Shown here: positions 1-10,725 of the stretch, in pieces
How positions within the stretch are numbered: position 1 is the first letter of the stretch
Layout of the letters: the number at the start of each line of letters is the position of its first letter
Origin: Phyto melanocephala
Taxonomy: Eukaryota > Arthropoda > Insecta > Diptera > Rhinophoridae
Length of the DNA: 64,000 nucleotides
Reading direction: 5' to 3'
Assembly: GCA_941918925.1 (NCBI GenBank)
Contig: OW799237.1
Location: 90,431,015 to 90,495,014 of the forward strand
Notes under the pieces: model-generated
What the model was told of the DNA's origin: nothing
What the model saw: only the letters and a program-made list of their open reading frames with translations
Database searches by the model: none
Position numbers and translations under genes: made by a program

Positions 1-2
1 AC

Positions 3-383
3 AAATTCGCAAAACTGAGTAAAATCGAAAATGCATCCAAGTTATTGCAAGAAGGTAATTTAACAGTATCCGAATTTCTTTCAAGAGTGGTGTACGATGG
101 AAACGAAATTTGTACCAATTTGTTACCAAAAGAAGATATCTATAAAGAAGAATCTTCCGATAAACTATCGGAACATAAATTATTATTAATTACAATTGTT
201 GAAAATTACAATCTATGTGTTATTTGTCAAGATAAACCACCAAATACCGTAATGTGAGCACCTGAAAATATGTAACAAATGTGACTCAAAATAATGGCGG
301 ATGCCGTATCTAATGGGCTAGAAAATTACAATTGTCCTTGTTGTCGTCAAACAGTTGAAGAGTCAATGCAAGCTTTCGTTTAA
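3..383 (+). pseudogene. RING-finger (C3HC4, IAP-like) protein remnant, 5' partial
   Basis: The frame is open from the window edge and reads a leucine/lysine-rich segment, then the first zinc pair CVIC (near 215-226). It is then broken by a small deletion and shifts frame to CEHLKICNKC (near 255-284). A stop and second frameshift follow, before a third stretch holding the last pair CPCC (near 338-349) and a short tail ending in TAA at 381-383. In order, the cysteines and histidine fit a C3HC4 RING of the type ending IAP and other E3 ubiquitin ligases, usually a C-terminal domain; no BIR domain is in view because the gene runs off the left edge. An AATAAA lies at 401-406, a plausible polyadenylation signal. 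The two frameshifts argue for a dead copy. It could be a host-derived pseudogene, TE cargo or an old viral gene; the sequence does not decide. Confidence 0.6.
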
Positions 384-590
384 ATTTTTCAGATAATGTA
401 AATAAAAACATCGTAAAATTTCATTTTATATTTTAAATGTATATTGGGGACTTATTTCATTACTGGAATTTGGGGACTTATTTCATATGAAATACGATAT
501 AAAAAAATTTAAAGTCCATGATGTACACTACTAAAAATGGCATACAGTAAATTTATATAATTGTAATTAAAAATGCAACCTCTTTAAATC

Positions 591-1000
591 CCTCAATATT
601 GGTATCTAACGAAAAGGCTTGACCAATAGAATACACTTAATTACGACAAAGTAATATTGAAGATGATGCCCAAAATAAAATGACAGATATACATATATAG
701 ATCGAATATAAATATTACGACCATGTATCATGCGAGCTACACTATATTGGTATCAAATGAAAGAGCTTGACCAGTAGAATAACATAAACTATGAAAAAAT
801 TAATATCCTAGATGGCGGTATAAACAAAATGACGGATAATTTTTTTTTCTTTATCCCATTTATGTCGGCATCAAATGATAGGGCTTGACTAGTGCAAATA
901 AACTGACTATGTAAATATTTAAAATCAAAGATATCGTCGAAAATTATAAGACAAAATGGACTAAAACATATAACCTGAAATACTGGCTAAGCTACGATTT
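591..1000 (+). repeat. Three diverged units of a fly dispersed repeat
   Basis: Units starting near 596, 742 and 862 each contain a version of TTGGTATCAAATGAAAG followed by GCTTGAC and a run resembling GATATCGTC...AAAATGG. Spacing is roughly 120-145 bases. The same box recurs near 1915 and near 42,790, so this is a dispersed family that is locally tandem. No coding potential. Confidence 0.6.
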
Positions 1001-1389
1001 GGTCACTATACCTACACTCATGATGGTAAAGGGTATATCCCACTCGGCACTGCAGAAAATAAGGTTCTTAATTGTTTCTTTTGTTACACAGGTAAGGCTT
1101 GCGCATGTACTTACATCAACTTTAACCGCTTATAACTCTTAAAATACTACTGAATAAATTTTAAAAGGATTAAGATTTTGCACATCTACCAATTCCTTTC
1201 AAATGGTATATTTTATATAATAGTTTTTTTATGCTTAAAATGTTTCAATAAAAACAATTTTCTGTTTATATTTTTATGTTATTTTATTGATATTTTGCTA
1301 CTGCTTTGTATATCATCATCAGGATACGAATATTTATTATCTACTTATTATACCCTTTACCTGTGGTGCACAAGGGTCTATATAGCTTT

Positions 1390-1730
1390 GTCATTCCGTT
1401 TGTAATTTTAACAATTTTCATTTTCGGTCCTATAAAGTATATCTTTTCTGAAATCGTATAAATAGAGGAGTCAAATTAGTCATGTCCGTCTGTCCGGCTG
1501 TCCAGCTGTCCGTCTGTCCGTGTGTTGGTTGTAATCAACTTTTAGAAGCAACCATATGTTCCTTAGACCTGTGTGTAGTATCAATCTTTTTGAAATATTC
1601 AAGCATGAATACTTATTAAAATTCAGCACGATCACTCCATAACTTCTTGAGATATAAGCAAATAAACCCGAACGCCTTTGTTTTTTTCCCATATTTTTAC
1701 CACCAAAATTAAAATTTTCTAGCTTTAGGA
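1390..1730 (+). repeat. Composite fly repeat with TCCGTCTG boxes, copy 1
   Basis: Contains TGTCATTCCGTTTGTAA (about 1390-1406), a TATAAAGTATAT block, several GTCCGTCTGTCC-like octamer repeats (1484-1522) and a GAGATATAAGCAAATAAACCC block (near 1650). The same order of boxes recurs at 28.1 kb in the same orientation and at 15.4 and 46.9 kb reversed. The last block recurs at 42.66 kb. Non-coding, family name not assigned. Confidence 0.65.
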
Positions 1731-1911
1731 AAATTTATAGACACTGCTGTTGCTATTTGCAGATTTCAAATGCCTCTAGAGATATTCGTGAAAAATTTTG
1801 GAAAAATCGGCCTCTAATCGGTTAAGTTATAGGCAAAAAACTTTTTTAAATATATATTTAAAAAATTTACAAACGAAAATCATTTTTTTTTAGCTTCTAG
1901 ACAACCGAGAG

Positions 1912-2925
1912 AGTCAATATTGGTATCATCTGAAAGGACTTGACTAGCGCAATATAAGCTCTATTAAAAAAATAAAATTCATGTTGGCCGCCACTACAAA
2001 ATGGCGGACAATAAATTTATTTTGTCATTCCGTTTGTAAGACATCGAAATATCCATTAAAAACCCCATAAAGTATATATTTTCTGTGTCGGGGTTTCATT
2101 TTATGACGATCTAGGAATTGTTCATCCGTCTGTCCGTCCGTAGAGCACGATAGAGCTCGAACCAAAAAAAGCTAGGATGTTAAAATTTTGCCAGAATATT
2201 TCCCATATACAAGGTTTATTTATTTTTGAAAACGGGCTAAATCGCTTTATTATCAACAGAGTTATAGCTCGTAATGCAAGAGTAGGTCAAATAATCACGT
2301 TCTTACAACATCGAATAAAATGTAATTGTGTCTAAACGCATTAACGTAGAGCCATGAAATTTCGTATGTATATTACATCATTGGTTTTTGGTCAAAGATT
2401 TTGTACGAACGGAAAATAAATGTGACACGTCCACTTTTACGACCACCTATCATATAACGCTTTATCTTAAATTTATATGATTTCTCTATGAATAAAGATT
2501 TTGGAAGAATAAAGGACTCCATTTCGAAATATCTGTGTTAAATTTATATGAAGAAACTATTTCGACACGCCTACTTTAACGCCCACTTTTCACGTAATCT
2601 GCTGTTAATGAAATTCAAATGCTCATAAAACCGACAGAATTAGAGGTAATCTGATAATTTTTAGCACATATCGCTTTCTAGTCAATGTCACTATTATGCC
2701 AAAAAAAAATGAAGGTGATACGCCCCTTTTACCGCCTACCTCCCATATAATGCTTTACCTTAAATTCATATAATTTCTCTATGGACAAAGTTGTGAAAGA
2801 ATAAAGGACCCTATATTGAAATATCTCAGTTTTATTTATTAGCAGAAACTATATTGACACTCCTATATATTTCTCTTTATAAAGGGTGGCGAAGAATACC
2901 GGGCTCTGCCTTCTTACTATAACAA
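1912..2925 (+). repeat. Composite fly repeat, long copy (inverted partner at 62.4-63.3 kb)
   Basis: Begins with the TTGGTATCATCTGAAAGG box, continues through TGTCATTCCGTTTGTAAG (2020-2037) and TCCGTCTGTCCGTCC (about 2130-2145), and then runs into about 750 bases with blocks such as AAAATTTTGCCAGAAT, TTTGGTCAAAGATTTTGTAC, CGACACGCCTACTTTAACGC and TTTCTAGTCAATGTCA. These blocks appear in the same order on the opposite strand between about 62,430 and 63,312. No open frame; a non-autonomous element or degenerate TE. Confidence 0.7.
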
Positions 2926-4330
2926 GAAATATTTTCTTAAAAAAATATTTATCAAAAATCGATTTTTCTGTTCTTTTTGTTTTGCTATCAGTTTAAAATT
3001 TTACCCAATCTGTTTTTTTTTTGCTTAAAATAATTAAAAAACTACCCTTTTAATTTAACATTTATTTTAGTCTGACTTAATCATTGATGACCTCCGAACC
3101 ATTCAACTATAACAACGTATTTAATTTCATTAAATTGATATTTATTAAATTGTCTAATGCAGTTGCCTTAAATTCACTTAAAAATTGTTCATGCTGAAAA
3201 CAATTTTCAAAAACGTGAATTTTATTTTAAAATCATTTAAAGTCATAAAATGTTCGGCCATATTATTAATAGTTTGTTTGTGTGTCTATGTATGAAATTA
3301 AATATGTTCGTACACATGTATTAGTATGAAAAACTATAATTAAAATCTCATTGTGCAAGAAAGCACTAGCTCAAGCATTAAATTTAATTTCAAATTACAT
3401 ACATACTAACAGTCATACATATTTATTTATTAAAAAAAAAATATGTCAGTGACTTGCAATTAATTTAAAATTAATATTTTAGAAATAAAATGGGCGTTTG
3501 TTCTGCTTTTTCTTTGAAGGCTTTCATTACACAGTACAATGTGAAGGTGTTTTCATGTGACCCTCATGTTTCCGCTTATTAGTTTTGCGATAATATTGAA
3601 AATGGAATTATAAGTCATGTTAGTTAGATGAAAGATACAATTTATTTAATTTTTATTTATAGAGCAGAAATGATTGCACATAATCCTTATTTTGTAGTCT
3701 TGTTTTGAGGGAAAGTAGCAAAGTGCGTAATTTTGATATTTAATTTTCATTGAACATGCATAGACTTAAACGGTTTCCCACAAAAGGTTTGAATTTAAAT
3801 GTGTCACCATTTTAATAATAAAGGTAACTCAGTGAAAACACTTCTTTTTATTTTGAAATAAGAAAACGTGTTTTTTGAGAGAGTTGTGATTATTTTACAG
3901 AATTTTAAAGAAGATGTATTCCGTTATATTCCTTTTTGTTAAATTTCCGATGACCTTTTCACAAAGACGTGCCAGTATTTTACCGATGAAACATGAGATC
4001 CTGGACTTGATTTCGGTTTATTCGCAAAACCGAAAATTTAAAACTCAAAAAATAAAACAATCGCACGTTGTTAAATTACATGACTTTGGTGGAAAGTTAA
4101 CATTCGAATTTCTTGCAATACACTGGTCTGCAGCAAAAATTGTCCTTAAATAAAAATATGTATGTTATTTAGCTGACTTAAAAACCATTTTTTAGTATTT
4201 TATTCAAACTCGGACTTTTTGCTTTCAAATGATCAGGAGTTTTTTTTAAAGATTTTAGCAAAGAATTCGACAATCAATCGTCAATGGGTTTTACTGAACG
4301 TACTTGCAATTAAATAAAAACGAATCTCTC
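2926..4330. other. AT-rich non-coding stretch
   Basis: No reading frame, TIR pair or family repeat could be supported here. It is ordinary AT-rich sequence with short homopolymer runs. Confidence 0.5.
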
Positions 4331-4334
4331 TGAT

Positions 4335-5016
4335 AGAACACAAAACGTATGTCCAAGAAAATTAAAGTGTTCTGTAGTTCCTCAAGGGAGTCACCAAGCC
4401 CTACTCTTCTTTACCATATTTATAAATGAAATAAGACTCTGTCATATCTTTTTGTATGCTGATGATGTAAATTTTTTTTTTTTCTATAAGGTAACTGATA
4501 ATCAAGTTTACCTACAACAAGATTTCGATCGCTTCAATAAGTGGTGCAAAATTATCCTGATGGAATTAAATATAAAAAAAAATGCAAATATATGTGCTTC
4601 TACCGAAATTGCTGTTCTCAAGTTAATTGCACATTAAATGGAGTTTACTTGAAATCGGTTGATGAATCTTCGAAATTTACTTGATCCTAAATTAGATTTC
4701 CGCAAGCAAACAACCGAGATCGTTAACAAAGCGCGTGTAGTGCTTGCTTACATACATAAAACAATGGTCAAAGGAATTTTCCGGTCCAGGTATTACTTAA
4801 CAGTTATATATGTCTTTAGTAAGACCAATATTGGAGTATGGGTCTGTTTTTGGGACCCCAAAGGTAATGTCCATGTTAATCGCATCGAATCTGTGCAGAA
4901 GCAATTTCTACTGTTTTGTCTATGAAGATCTTTTGGAGGCTATCTTATGAACCTACCGCCATACGAAACCAGGCTAGCCTTAATCAAATTGCGTACTTTA
5001 AAATGTTCCATTTAAT
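4335..5016 (+). pseudogene. Jockey-like non-LTR retrotransposon reverse transcriptase, fragment
   Basis: Reverse transcriptase (RT) of a LINE. Reading forward, frame-shifted segments give VPQGSH (near 4377), FTIFINEI, then LYADDV (near 4453), the catalytic YADD box. These are followed by a region like LQQDFDRFNKWC and LMELNIKK, typical of the palm/thumb of Jockey-clade elements. A second segment (4659-4925) reads LDPKLDFRKQ and then FWDPKGNV and RIESVQKQFL, the C-terminal portion, ending near a PPYETRLALIKLRTL block at about 4950-5000. At least two frameshifts and several stops inactivate it. No endonuclease or ORF1 is present upstream, so it is a 5'-truncated copy, as is usual for LINEs. Clade placement rests on motif resemblance only. 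Confidence 0.75.
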
Positions 5017-5099
5017 CGATTTTTCTATAAATATTAATGTTATATTAACGAAATATAATATTATATTTAAATAGCTAAACGTTTTGTATGTACATGTAT

Positions 5100-5200
5100 C
5101 AATTTAATTTTATATAATAGTCTATAAGGATGCATGTCCATAGACTTATTTAAATAATTAAATAAATAAATAAAAAAATAAATAAATAAATAAAAATATT
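5100..5200 (+). repeat. 3' UTR and AAAT-repeat tail of the Jockey-like element
   Basis: A TCTATAAGGATGCATGTCC and CATAGACTTATTTAAAT segment runs into an (AAAT/AATA)n tail to about 5197. A very similar end (TCTGTAGGGATCTAG, CCATAGACTC, then an AAATA-like tail) occurs at about 60,970-61,020, so both are 3' ends of one family. Confidence 0.65.
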
Positions 5201-5344
5201 TGTATTAGCATTGGGTGAAGTATTAAGCATGCCCATAAAAAAAGCTAAGCTAAATAGGAAAAAACTGAAAACGTATTTAAATTAAGCTCATTAAAATCTC
5301 TTTATTCCACACATTTTTGTTTAAAGGCAGGAATTTTTTTTTTT

Positions 5345-5700
5345 TGCTGACCAGTGTAATTTGTTCTGGAAATCGTTGCTACAATAAATTGATTGTTACA
5401 TGTGCGGTGTAGCATGTAGCGTATTCTTGCTCAAACTTTAAGATCCATGCCATCCACTTGAGATCACAAGAACTTCATTATCATGTTCGCCCTCATCTTT
5501 AAGAAAGTAAGGCCCAATCACGTTGCTTGACCAAAATCCATACCAGACACTTTATCATTGTATGTGCATTTGCTTCTAATGGATTGCATCAGGACTTACT
5601 GAGCGCCAAATTTAAAAATTTTATGCTTTGTAAAGCCATTCAGCTGAAAATATGTTTCGAAGTAGAATATGACTTTATTGAAAAATCAGTTTGCCCCATT
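5345..5700 (-). pseudogene. Mariner-like transposase fragment
   Basis: On the minus strand, frame-shifted segments match the core of an IS630/mariner-type DDE transposase. From N to C these are FNKVIFYFETYFQLNG (about 5,620-5,680; equivalent to the IIFSDEAHFWLNG block, first acidic residue lost), then WYGFWSSNVIGPYFLKDE (about 5,490-5,550), and EYATCYTAHVTINLL (about 5,375-5,420; equivalent to the QQDGATCHTA block, second aspartate replaced). The helix-turn-helix region and C-terminus are absent and no TIRs were found. It is an old, dead fragment, unrelated in orientation to the adjacent LINE end. Confidence 0.65.
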
Positions 5701-5997
5701 AACCTTTGAACGAATTGCGGTCGCTCTTTATGATCTTTGGTTTGACCTCCTGAGTAAGCTGCATTTTGTATGCATGAAAGTTGAGAGATATTTTGTGAAA
5801 ATCACTGAAATTATAAGTTCTTAAGAACGCTGCCTAATTGATGTGATTAGGTTTTTAAAGACACTCCCGTTTTAAACAGCAATGTATTTAAGAGACCAAC
5901 CAGTACATTAACGCACTCGGGTCTTTTTGTTCATAACTGACCCAGTATATTTAATTTTTTGTACCACTTTTCGAATAGTTGACACATTAAGTGCACT

Positions 5998-6257
5998 TTC
6001 TCAACTGCAAGGGTGCCTCGGTGGAACTAGTCAGTTAGTATGCTGGCCTACTAGTTTGGGGGTTTCGGGTTCGTTTCCCGCCAGAGACTCTGGACTGGTC
6101 TGCTTCTTTTTCTCTTCCATTCTCTTTCTATTCTAACTATTCTATTTATATGGAGCGCACAACATACCAATTGGGCATAAGCGTATACCTGTCGCGGGAT
6201 TGGGCTTTTAATGCCCCTATTTTTCAACCTAACCTAACCTAACCTTCTCGACTGCAA
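5998..6257 (+). mobile_element. tRNA-derived SINE with (AACCT)n tail and 13-bp TSD
   Basis: The SINE body is 6011-6244. The head (about 6013-6090) looks like a tRNA: an A-box-like TAGTCAGTTAGTATG and a B-box-like GGTTCGTTTCC (one base off consensus), followed by CGCCAGAGACTC. It therefore probably carried an internal RNA polymerase III promoter. A T-rich tRNA-unrelated body follows, ending in repeated AACCT (about 6227-6244). The 13-bp flanks TTCTCAACTGCAA (5998-6010) and TTCTCGACTGCAA (6245-6257) differ at one base and are the target-site duplication. A second copy lies at 33.5 kb on the minus strand. It is not a functional tRNA gene. Confidence 0.85.
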
Positions 6258-6302
6258 ATTCTACGAATCTGAATAAACATAAGTGACAGCTGTCATATTT
6301 TA

Positions 6303-6664
6303 GAATGGCCCAAGGCGTATTTATACAGGTAAATGCAACGGCAAATTGATACAACAAAGTAAATTTTGAGGGGATGTTTTATATTAAAGCCAATTCATAT
6401 ATCAGGGATGGAAAAGTTTTCATGAAATATTTAATATAATAAAATTTAATTTAAAAAAAAAGATATAAATTTTTAAAACACATTATTAATGACGCAAAAG
6501 CAACAAATATTTAGTAAATTTATTATCAAATAAGTACACTTAAGTTAATTATTTAGTACCGAAGCTAAAATCATATATTCCTTTCCTGCATTGTTAAATC
6601 AAATCCAGGCGAATTAAACCAATTTTGAGAAAAAGTTTCCCCATCAGCTGGCCTTGGAATGGCC
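6303..6664. mobile_element. MITE with 8-bp TSD, copy 1 (family of 52.5 kb)
   Basis: The element spans 6311-6656, begins CAAGGCG and ends GCCTTG, with perfect 8-bp flanks GAATGGCC (6303-6310 and 6657-6664). The interior matches the copy at 52,524-52,874 over most of its length, for example ATGCAACGGC, AATTGATACAACAAAG and CCCCATCAGCTG. The right terminal repeat is shortened relative to the other copy. Eight-base TSDs suit hAT or P-type transposition. No coding sequence. Confidence 0.8.
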
Positions 6665-7170
6665 ACTTACCCAAAAAATTACACTAAATTTAGAAATTGT
6701 ATTAATACTGAGCAACTCTTAATGGTCTTTATAAGGATTTATATTTCTAAAAGTTCTCATCTGGAAACAATGTGTTTTTCTTTTTGAAAAATCCCCATTA
6801 ATTGGATGATGATGTAACATCCAATCATCAAACCTACGGCAGTGCAGAGGGTTTATTGACTTGATTTCTTCCAGTAACTGAACCTTTTATATGTGCATAT
6901 GCAAATCTTTTACCATAATTCGTTAAAAATTTCTTTTGAAAATGTAATCCCTTATTACGGTACCAAAATAAAGTTCTTAGAATTCTTAGCCACACTTTTC
7001 TTACTGCAACTATATTTACTAATGACCCACAGAGGACAGGATAAACAATTATATTTTTATCCATCAGCTTGAAATTTAAAACTTTTCCATATTGTGAAAA
7101 TGTGGCTTAAAACTTTTATTACCAAAATGTCACATTAAAAACCGGCTCTCTTGATGGATTACCCAATATT

Positions 7171-7803
7171 CCCAGCAAAAACTTTACTTGCAATTTAAAC
7201 TGTAATAGCTTATTACATTCTTTATTTTGTAGCTCAATTGTCCAATATTTGCATTACGCATTATCTATTAAATAATAACTCACTCCTAATGTGTTTTGTA
7301 ACTGATTAATTTAAAATACAAAATAATGACTGTTTAATTTTTTGTTTGTACGTACATACACTGTTAATATGCAATTAATATTTTTCAATCATTGAATTGA
7401 TTTACCAGAAATACATTTTTCTTTTTGTTTTTCTTCTTAGTGAGTATTTTTAATATTTATAATTTTTTTAAAGCAACTTATATTTTTTTGATTCTGAAGA
7501 GGGTTTAAGTAAGTTATTATTATTTAGAATTTTAAAAGTAATTGAAATCGGTGCTTTTATTATTTTTAAAAACAATTTTGGATCCAATAATTTGGTTTCT
7601 TTTTGTGATTAATTATTTTTATGAGTTATTTTAGCATAAAGAAAAGTACTTATTTTTTATGTCGTATTTAAATAAGTTGTAATGGATTCGTTTTGGGACA
7701 TCGCCAACAAAAATAAGTAGATATTCTAGTCAAATTGTAAGTAGTACTTTTAGTAAATTTGCATTACTTTTATACTTATTTTTTAAGTAAAGTTTTTGCT
7801 GGG
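7171..7803. mobile_element. MITE with CCCAGCAAAAAC terminal inverted repeats
   Basis: The left end reads CCCAGCAAAAACTTTACTT and the right end is its reverse complement (AAGTAAAGTTTTTGCTGGG), a perfect 19-bp TIR around about 630 bases of non-coding AT-rich sequence. No clear target duplication was found. A second pair with the same first 13 bases lies at 38,545-38,942, and a lone left-like end at about 17,173. Confidence 0.7.
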
Positions 7804-8104
7804 TTAAGTCAAATTGAATACAATTTTTCCCAAAACCCTGTATCTGCTATAGGTAAAACTTAAATTGTAGTGAATAAATTTATTAAAAAATCTTATAATA
7901 GAATTAAAGTCATGTCTGTGATTTTTCATCTCGTTTAACAATTTTATATGTTTCCTAGAAAATAAGAAGCATTTTACCACAAACAAGCGCGAATCCTTCA
8001 AACAACCACTTTGCTTTGAAAAATAAAGTTTTCGCTTGAAATTACTTGGTTGTCGTACAAGTGCATACGCGGTTACTGAAACCACATTGAAATGCTTTTA
8101 AAGT

Positions 8105-8150
8105 TGTAAAACACACACATACATACATATTCATACATACATACACCATA
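8105..8150. repeat. CATA/CACA microsatellite
   Basis: Imperfect run of ACACACATACATACATA-type repeats. Simple sequence only. Confidence 0.7.
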
Positions 8151-8444
8151 TTTTTCAATAGTTTTTAAAAAAGTTTTTTGCCTCAACTATTACTTTTTCA
8201 TTTACCTACAACAAAACGTAACTGTTTACAACTCTATTCATGTCACTAACACATCAAACTGTTATATAAACGTGTGTGTATGCACATACATATACAATGG
8301 TAACTAACTGTTTATATATACATATGAATGTAGTCATAATAGCACATATGATTTCTTGTATTCATTCATTTACTTTTTTACATTTAAAGGTAAAAAAGAA
8401 GGAGAAATAAAAATAAGTTTTCATTTTGATTTTTATACCCTACA

Positions 8445-8550
8445 TCATTACCACACGCAAAAGAAAAAACATGGTTGTGATAATCATAATCTAAGAGCAA
8501 CTTACTAGAATTAAATTGTATGATTGTGGTTGAATCATAAAACGGTTGCA
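8445..8550 (+). repeat. Dispersed repeat B (inverted copy at 42.5 kb)
   Basis: Blocks CACACGCAAAAGAAAAAACA, TGGTTGTGATAATCATAATC and TTGTATGATTGTGGTTGAAT reappear in order on the opposite strand at about 42,533-42,615. Non-coding. Confidence 0.55.
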
Positions 8551-8745
8551 CGGTATCATATAATGCAATTATTATATAATGACTACAAATGATATATAAA
8601 AATAAGTTGCATTGTGTTAGTAATTAATGTTCTCTGGAATGCGTGAACGTGAATGCGTTTCATATGAAAGGTGACGTCAATACCAAGATTGTTATGCATA
8701 AACGGTCTATGTATATATATTGGTTAATAAGTTAGAGCCATTTTA

Positions 8746-9130
8746 TGGTGTTTTCCTTTCTGAAAAAAATGTTACAATAATGCTACCATTGAGCGGGTTT
8801 ATGTCCTATTCTAAAAATACATGCAAGAGTGCAAACAGTTATCGTGTTCTTTTCTGAACATGTTGCACAAAAAACTGGCAAGAGTGTAGCATATCTTACC
8901 CCCAATTATATTTCAGTGTAACAAAGTACCATTTTTTACAGCTGTGTTATGTGAATAAATACTTTTTTATGCAAACGAGTTTTTAACACAGAATGTGTCA
9001 AAGTGTAAATCAAGAAATTTTTCTGTTCCATTGAAACAAAAAAAATGGACAACTTTATAAGGGTGTGTGTAGACTGATAAAAATGTTACACATACTTATT
9101 GCAAAATTTTTTTTAGAAAGGAAAACACCA
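8746..9130. mobile_element. MITE with TGGTGTTTTCCTTTC terminal inverted repeats
   Basis: Both ends begin TGGTGTTTTCCTTTCT and remain similar for about 30 bases (three mismatches), giving a 385-bp element with no open frame. The flanks do not show a convincing target duplication. A GGTGTTTTCCTTT end also occurs alone at about 20,707. Confidence 0.75.
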
Positions 9131-9671
9131 ATAGTGAACACTGCATTCATTTCGAATATTTCGTATATTACAATAAAAGCATTTTATCACTGATTTAAAT
9201 AAATTCGAATTAATTTTTTTATTTTCTTTTTGCACTACAAAGTCTGCAGGTGCTATAAAACTTTTGCTATTTTCCAAAATACATTTTATTTCAACAAAAT
9301 CAAATGTCTATTCTAGATTCTAAGGATATATTTGCATTCGATAGTTTGCAACATTCGCCTATTGTCAGAAGCTAACCAGCACCCGATCCAACATGAATAC
9401 CGCAAACACAAATGGTTCTGAATGTTTCACACCATCAGGGGACATAGCAAATCGATAAAAATATTGGAACTCAGAGAGCAGACACAATACAGGTCGACCT
9501 CAGCACACCTGAAAACCAGAAATGTTAATTAAACTTCATTGATAACGAAATTGAACATTGAGCAAAAGATACAGAATATTTTAAGAAATTTTCGCCTGCC
9601 CTTTCTCTTTCAGAAGTTTAACGAATATTTAAAATAAATTATTATTAATATTGTAAATGCAGCTTTTTATA

Positions 9672-10725
9672 AAAGGTTTTTCAATAAGAGTGATAAGATT
9701 TCTTTAAAAAAAACACATTAAGTTTTAGGGAAACTCAAAAGTTTTTCATTTAATGTGAAGTACAATCGATACAATTATGGTCTAAATAAAATGTAATTCA
9801 AATGGCCTCCACGACTTTTTTGCAGGAACGAATTTGATGAACCCAAATTTCGAGAACTTTTTCCACTAAAACATGTCGTCTGTCATGAATGGTACGTCCA
9901 ATATTGACTTATAAAACTTAAAGAGAGTCTGGTCTATTTCGAAAGACCAATGACTTTAAATAACCCCACAATAAATAGTCTAATGGTGTTAAATCACAAC
10001 TTCTTAGAGGCCATTTAAAAGCACAATTTCAAAATAATTAAATCTCCAAACATTTCTCGCAATAATTCAATAGATTGCTGTGTGCCACGAAGCCTTATCT
10101 TGTTGGAATTAAATAAATTTAAATATTGGAATTAAATAATGTCAAGATCAACTTCTTTCATAAAAAAATTATTATCATCGATCTATAACGTTTTCCATTG
10201 CAAGTAACGGTGTTACCAGCTTCACTTCGAAAGAAGTACGTACCGATAATTCTACCAGAACAAAAACCACACCAAACTTTCAACTAAGGTGAATGTAAGG
10301 GTTTTTTCATGAATAATTTGTGGATTTTCTTTGCACCAGAATCGACAGTTTTATTTATTTACTGCACCACTCAGACGAAAGTGAGCCTCATCGGAGATGA
10401 TTTTCTTAAAACAGTCGATATAGTTTCCAAGTTGTTCCAAGGCAAAATCAGCAAAATTCACGATGTTTACTGTGTCTCAAAGGCTTCAGTTCTTGAGTTA
10501 AAAGAATTTATATAGATGCAAACATAATCCTTTTTTAAAGTCCGTCCAGCTTGTTTTTTTGATAATAAAACTGAATAATTTGTAAACATTATTCTTGCGT
10601 ATATCTCTCTATGATGAAATTGTAAACACTACTGAAAACAATGAAAAGTAAATGACAGATCATGACATATTACAAATGGCCGATACGTCACTTCAAAACC
10701 ATATCATCCCTATTGGAAAACCATT
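9672..10725 (-). mobile_element. Mariner-like element, complete ends
   Basis: The left end AAAGGTTTTTCAATAAGAGTG and the right end (read inward) AAATGGTTTTCCAATAGGGAT form a degenerate TIR pair. Each is flanked outside by TA (9670-9671 and 10726-10727), the target duplication expected of Tc1/mariner elements. Total length is about 1.05 kb. The coding strand is minus and the ORF is broken. Confidence 0.8.
9750..10545 (-). pseudogene. Mariner-like transposase, decayed
   Basis: Minus-strand fragments in different frames cover much of a mariner-type transposase. In order: IISDEAHFRLSG and NKQNCRFWCKENPQ (about 10,330-10,410; first catalytic aspartate kept), GRIIGTYFFRSEAGNTVT (about 10,200-10,258), NGKRYRSMI, and RSCDLTPLDYLLWGYLKS (about 9,948-10,010; third catalytic aspartate kept). 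The QQDG block with the second aspartate is not readable. The N-terminal helix-turn-helix part is not recognisable and numerous stops and frameshifts rule out function. It lies inside the TIR pair described for the whole element. Confidence 0.75.

Noticed and set aside
1178..1405. 75-codon hydrophobic plus-strand frame
   Set aside because: AT-rich noise next to and overlapping the composite fly repeat; no domain or gene structure.
6013..6090. Functional tRNA gene
   Set aside because: A and B boxes are present, but the cloverleaf is degraded, a long non-tRNA body follows and a TSD surrounds the whole, so it is a SINE.
10309..10515. 68-codon plus-strand frame
   Set aside because: Antisense of the mariner-like transposase, whose motifs read on the minus strand.
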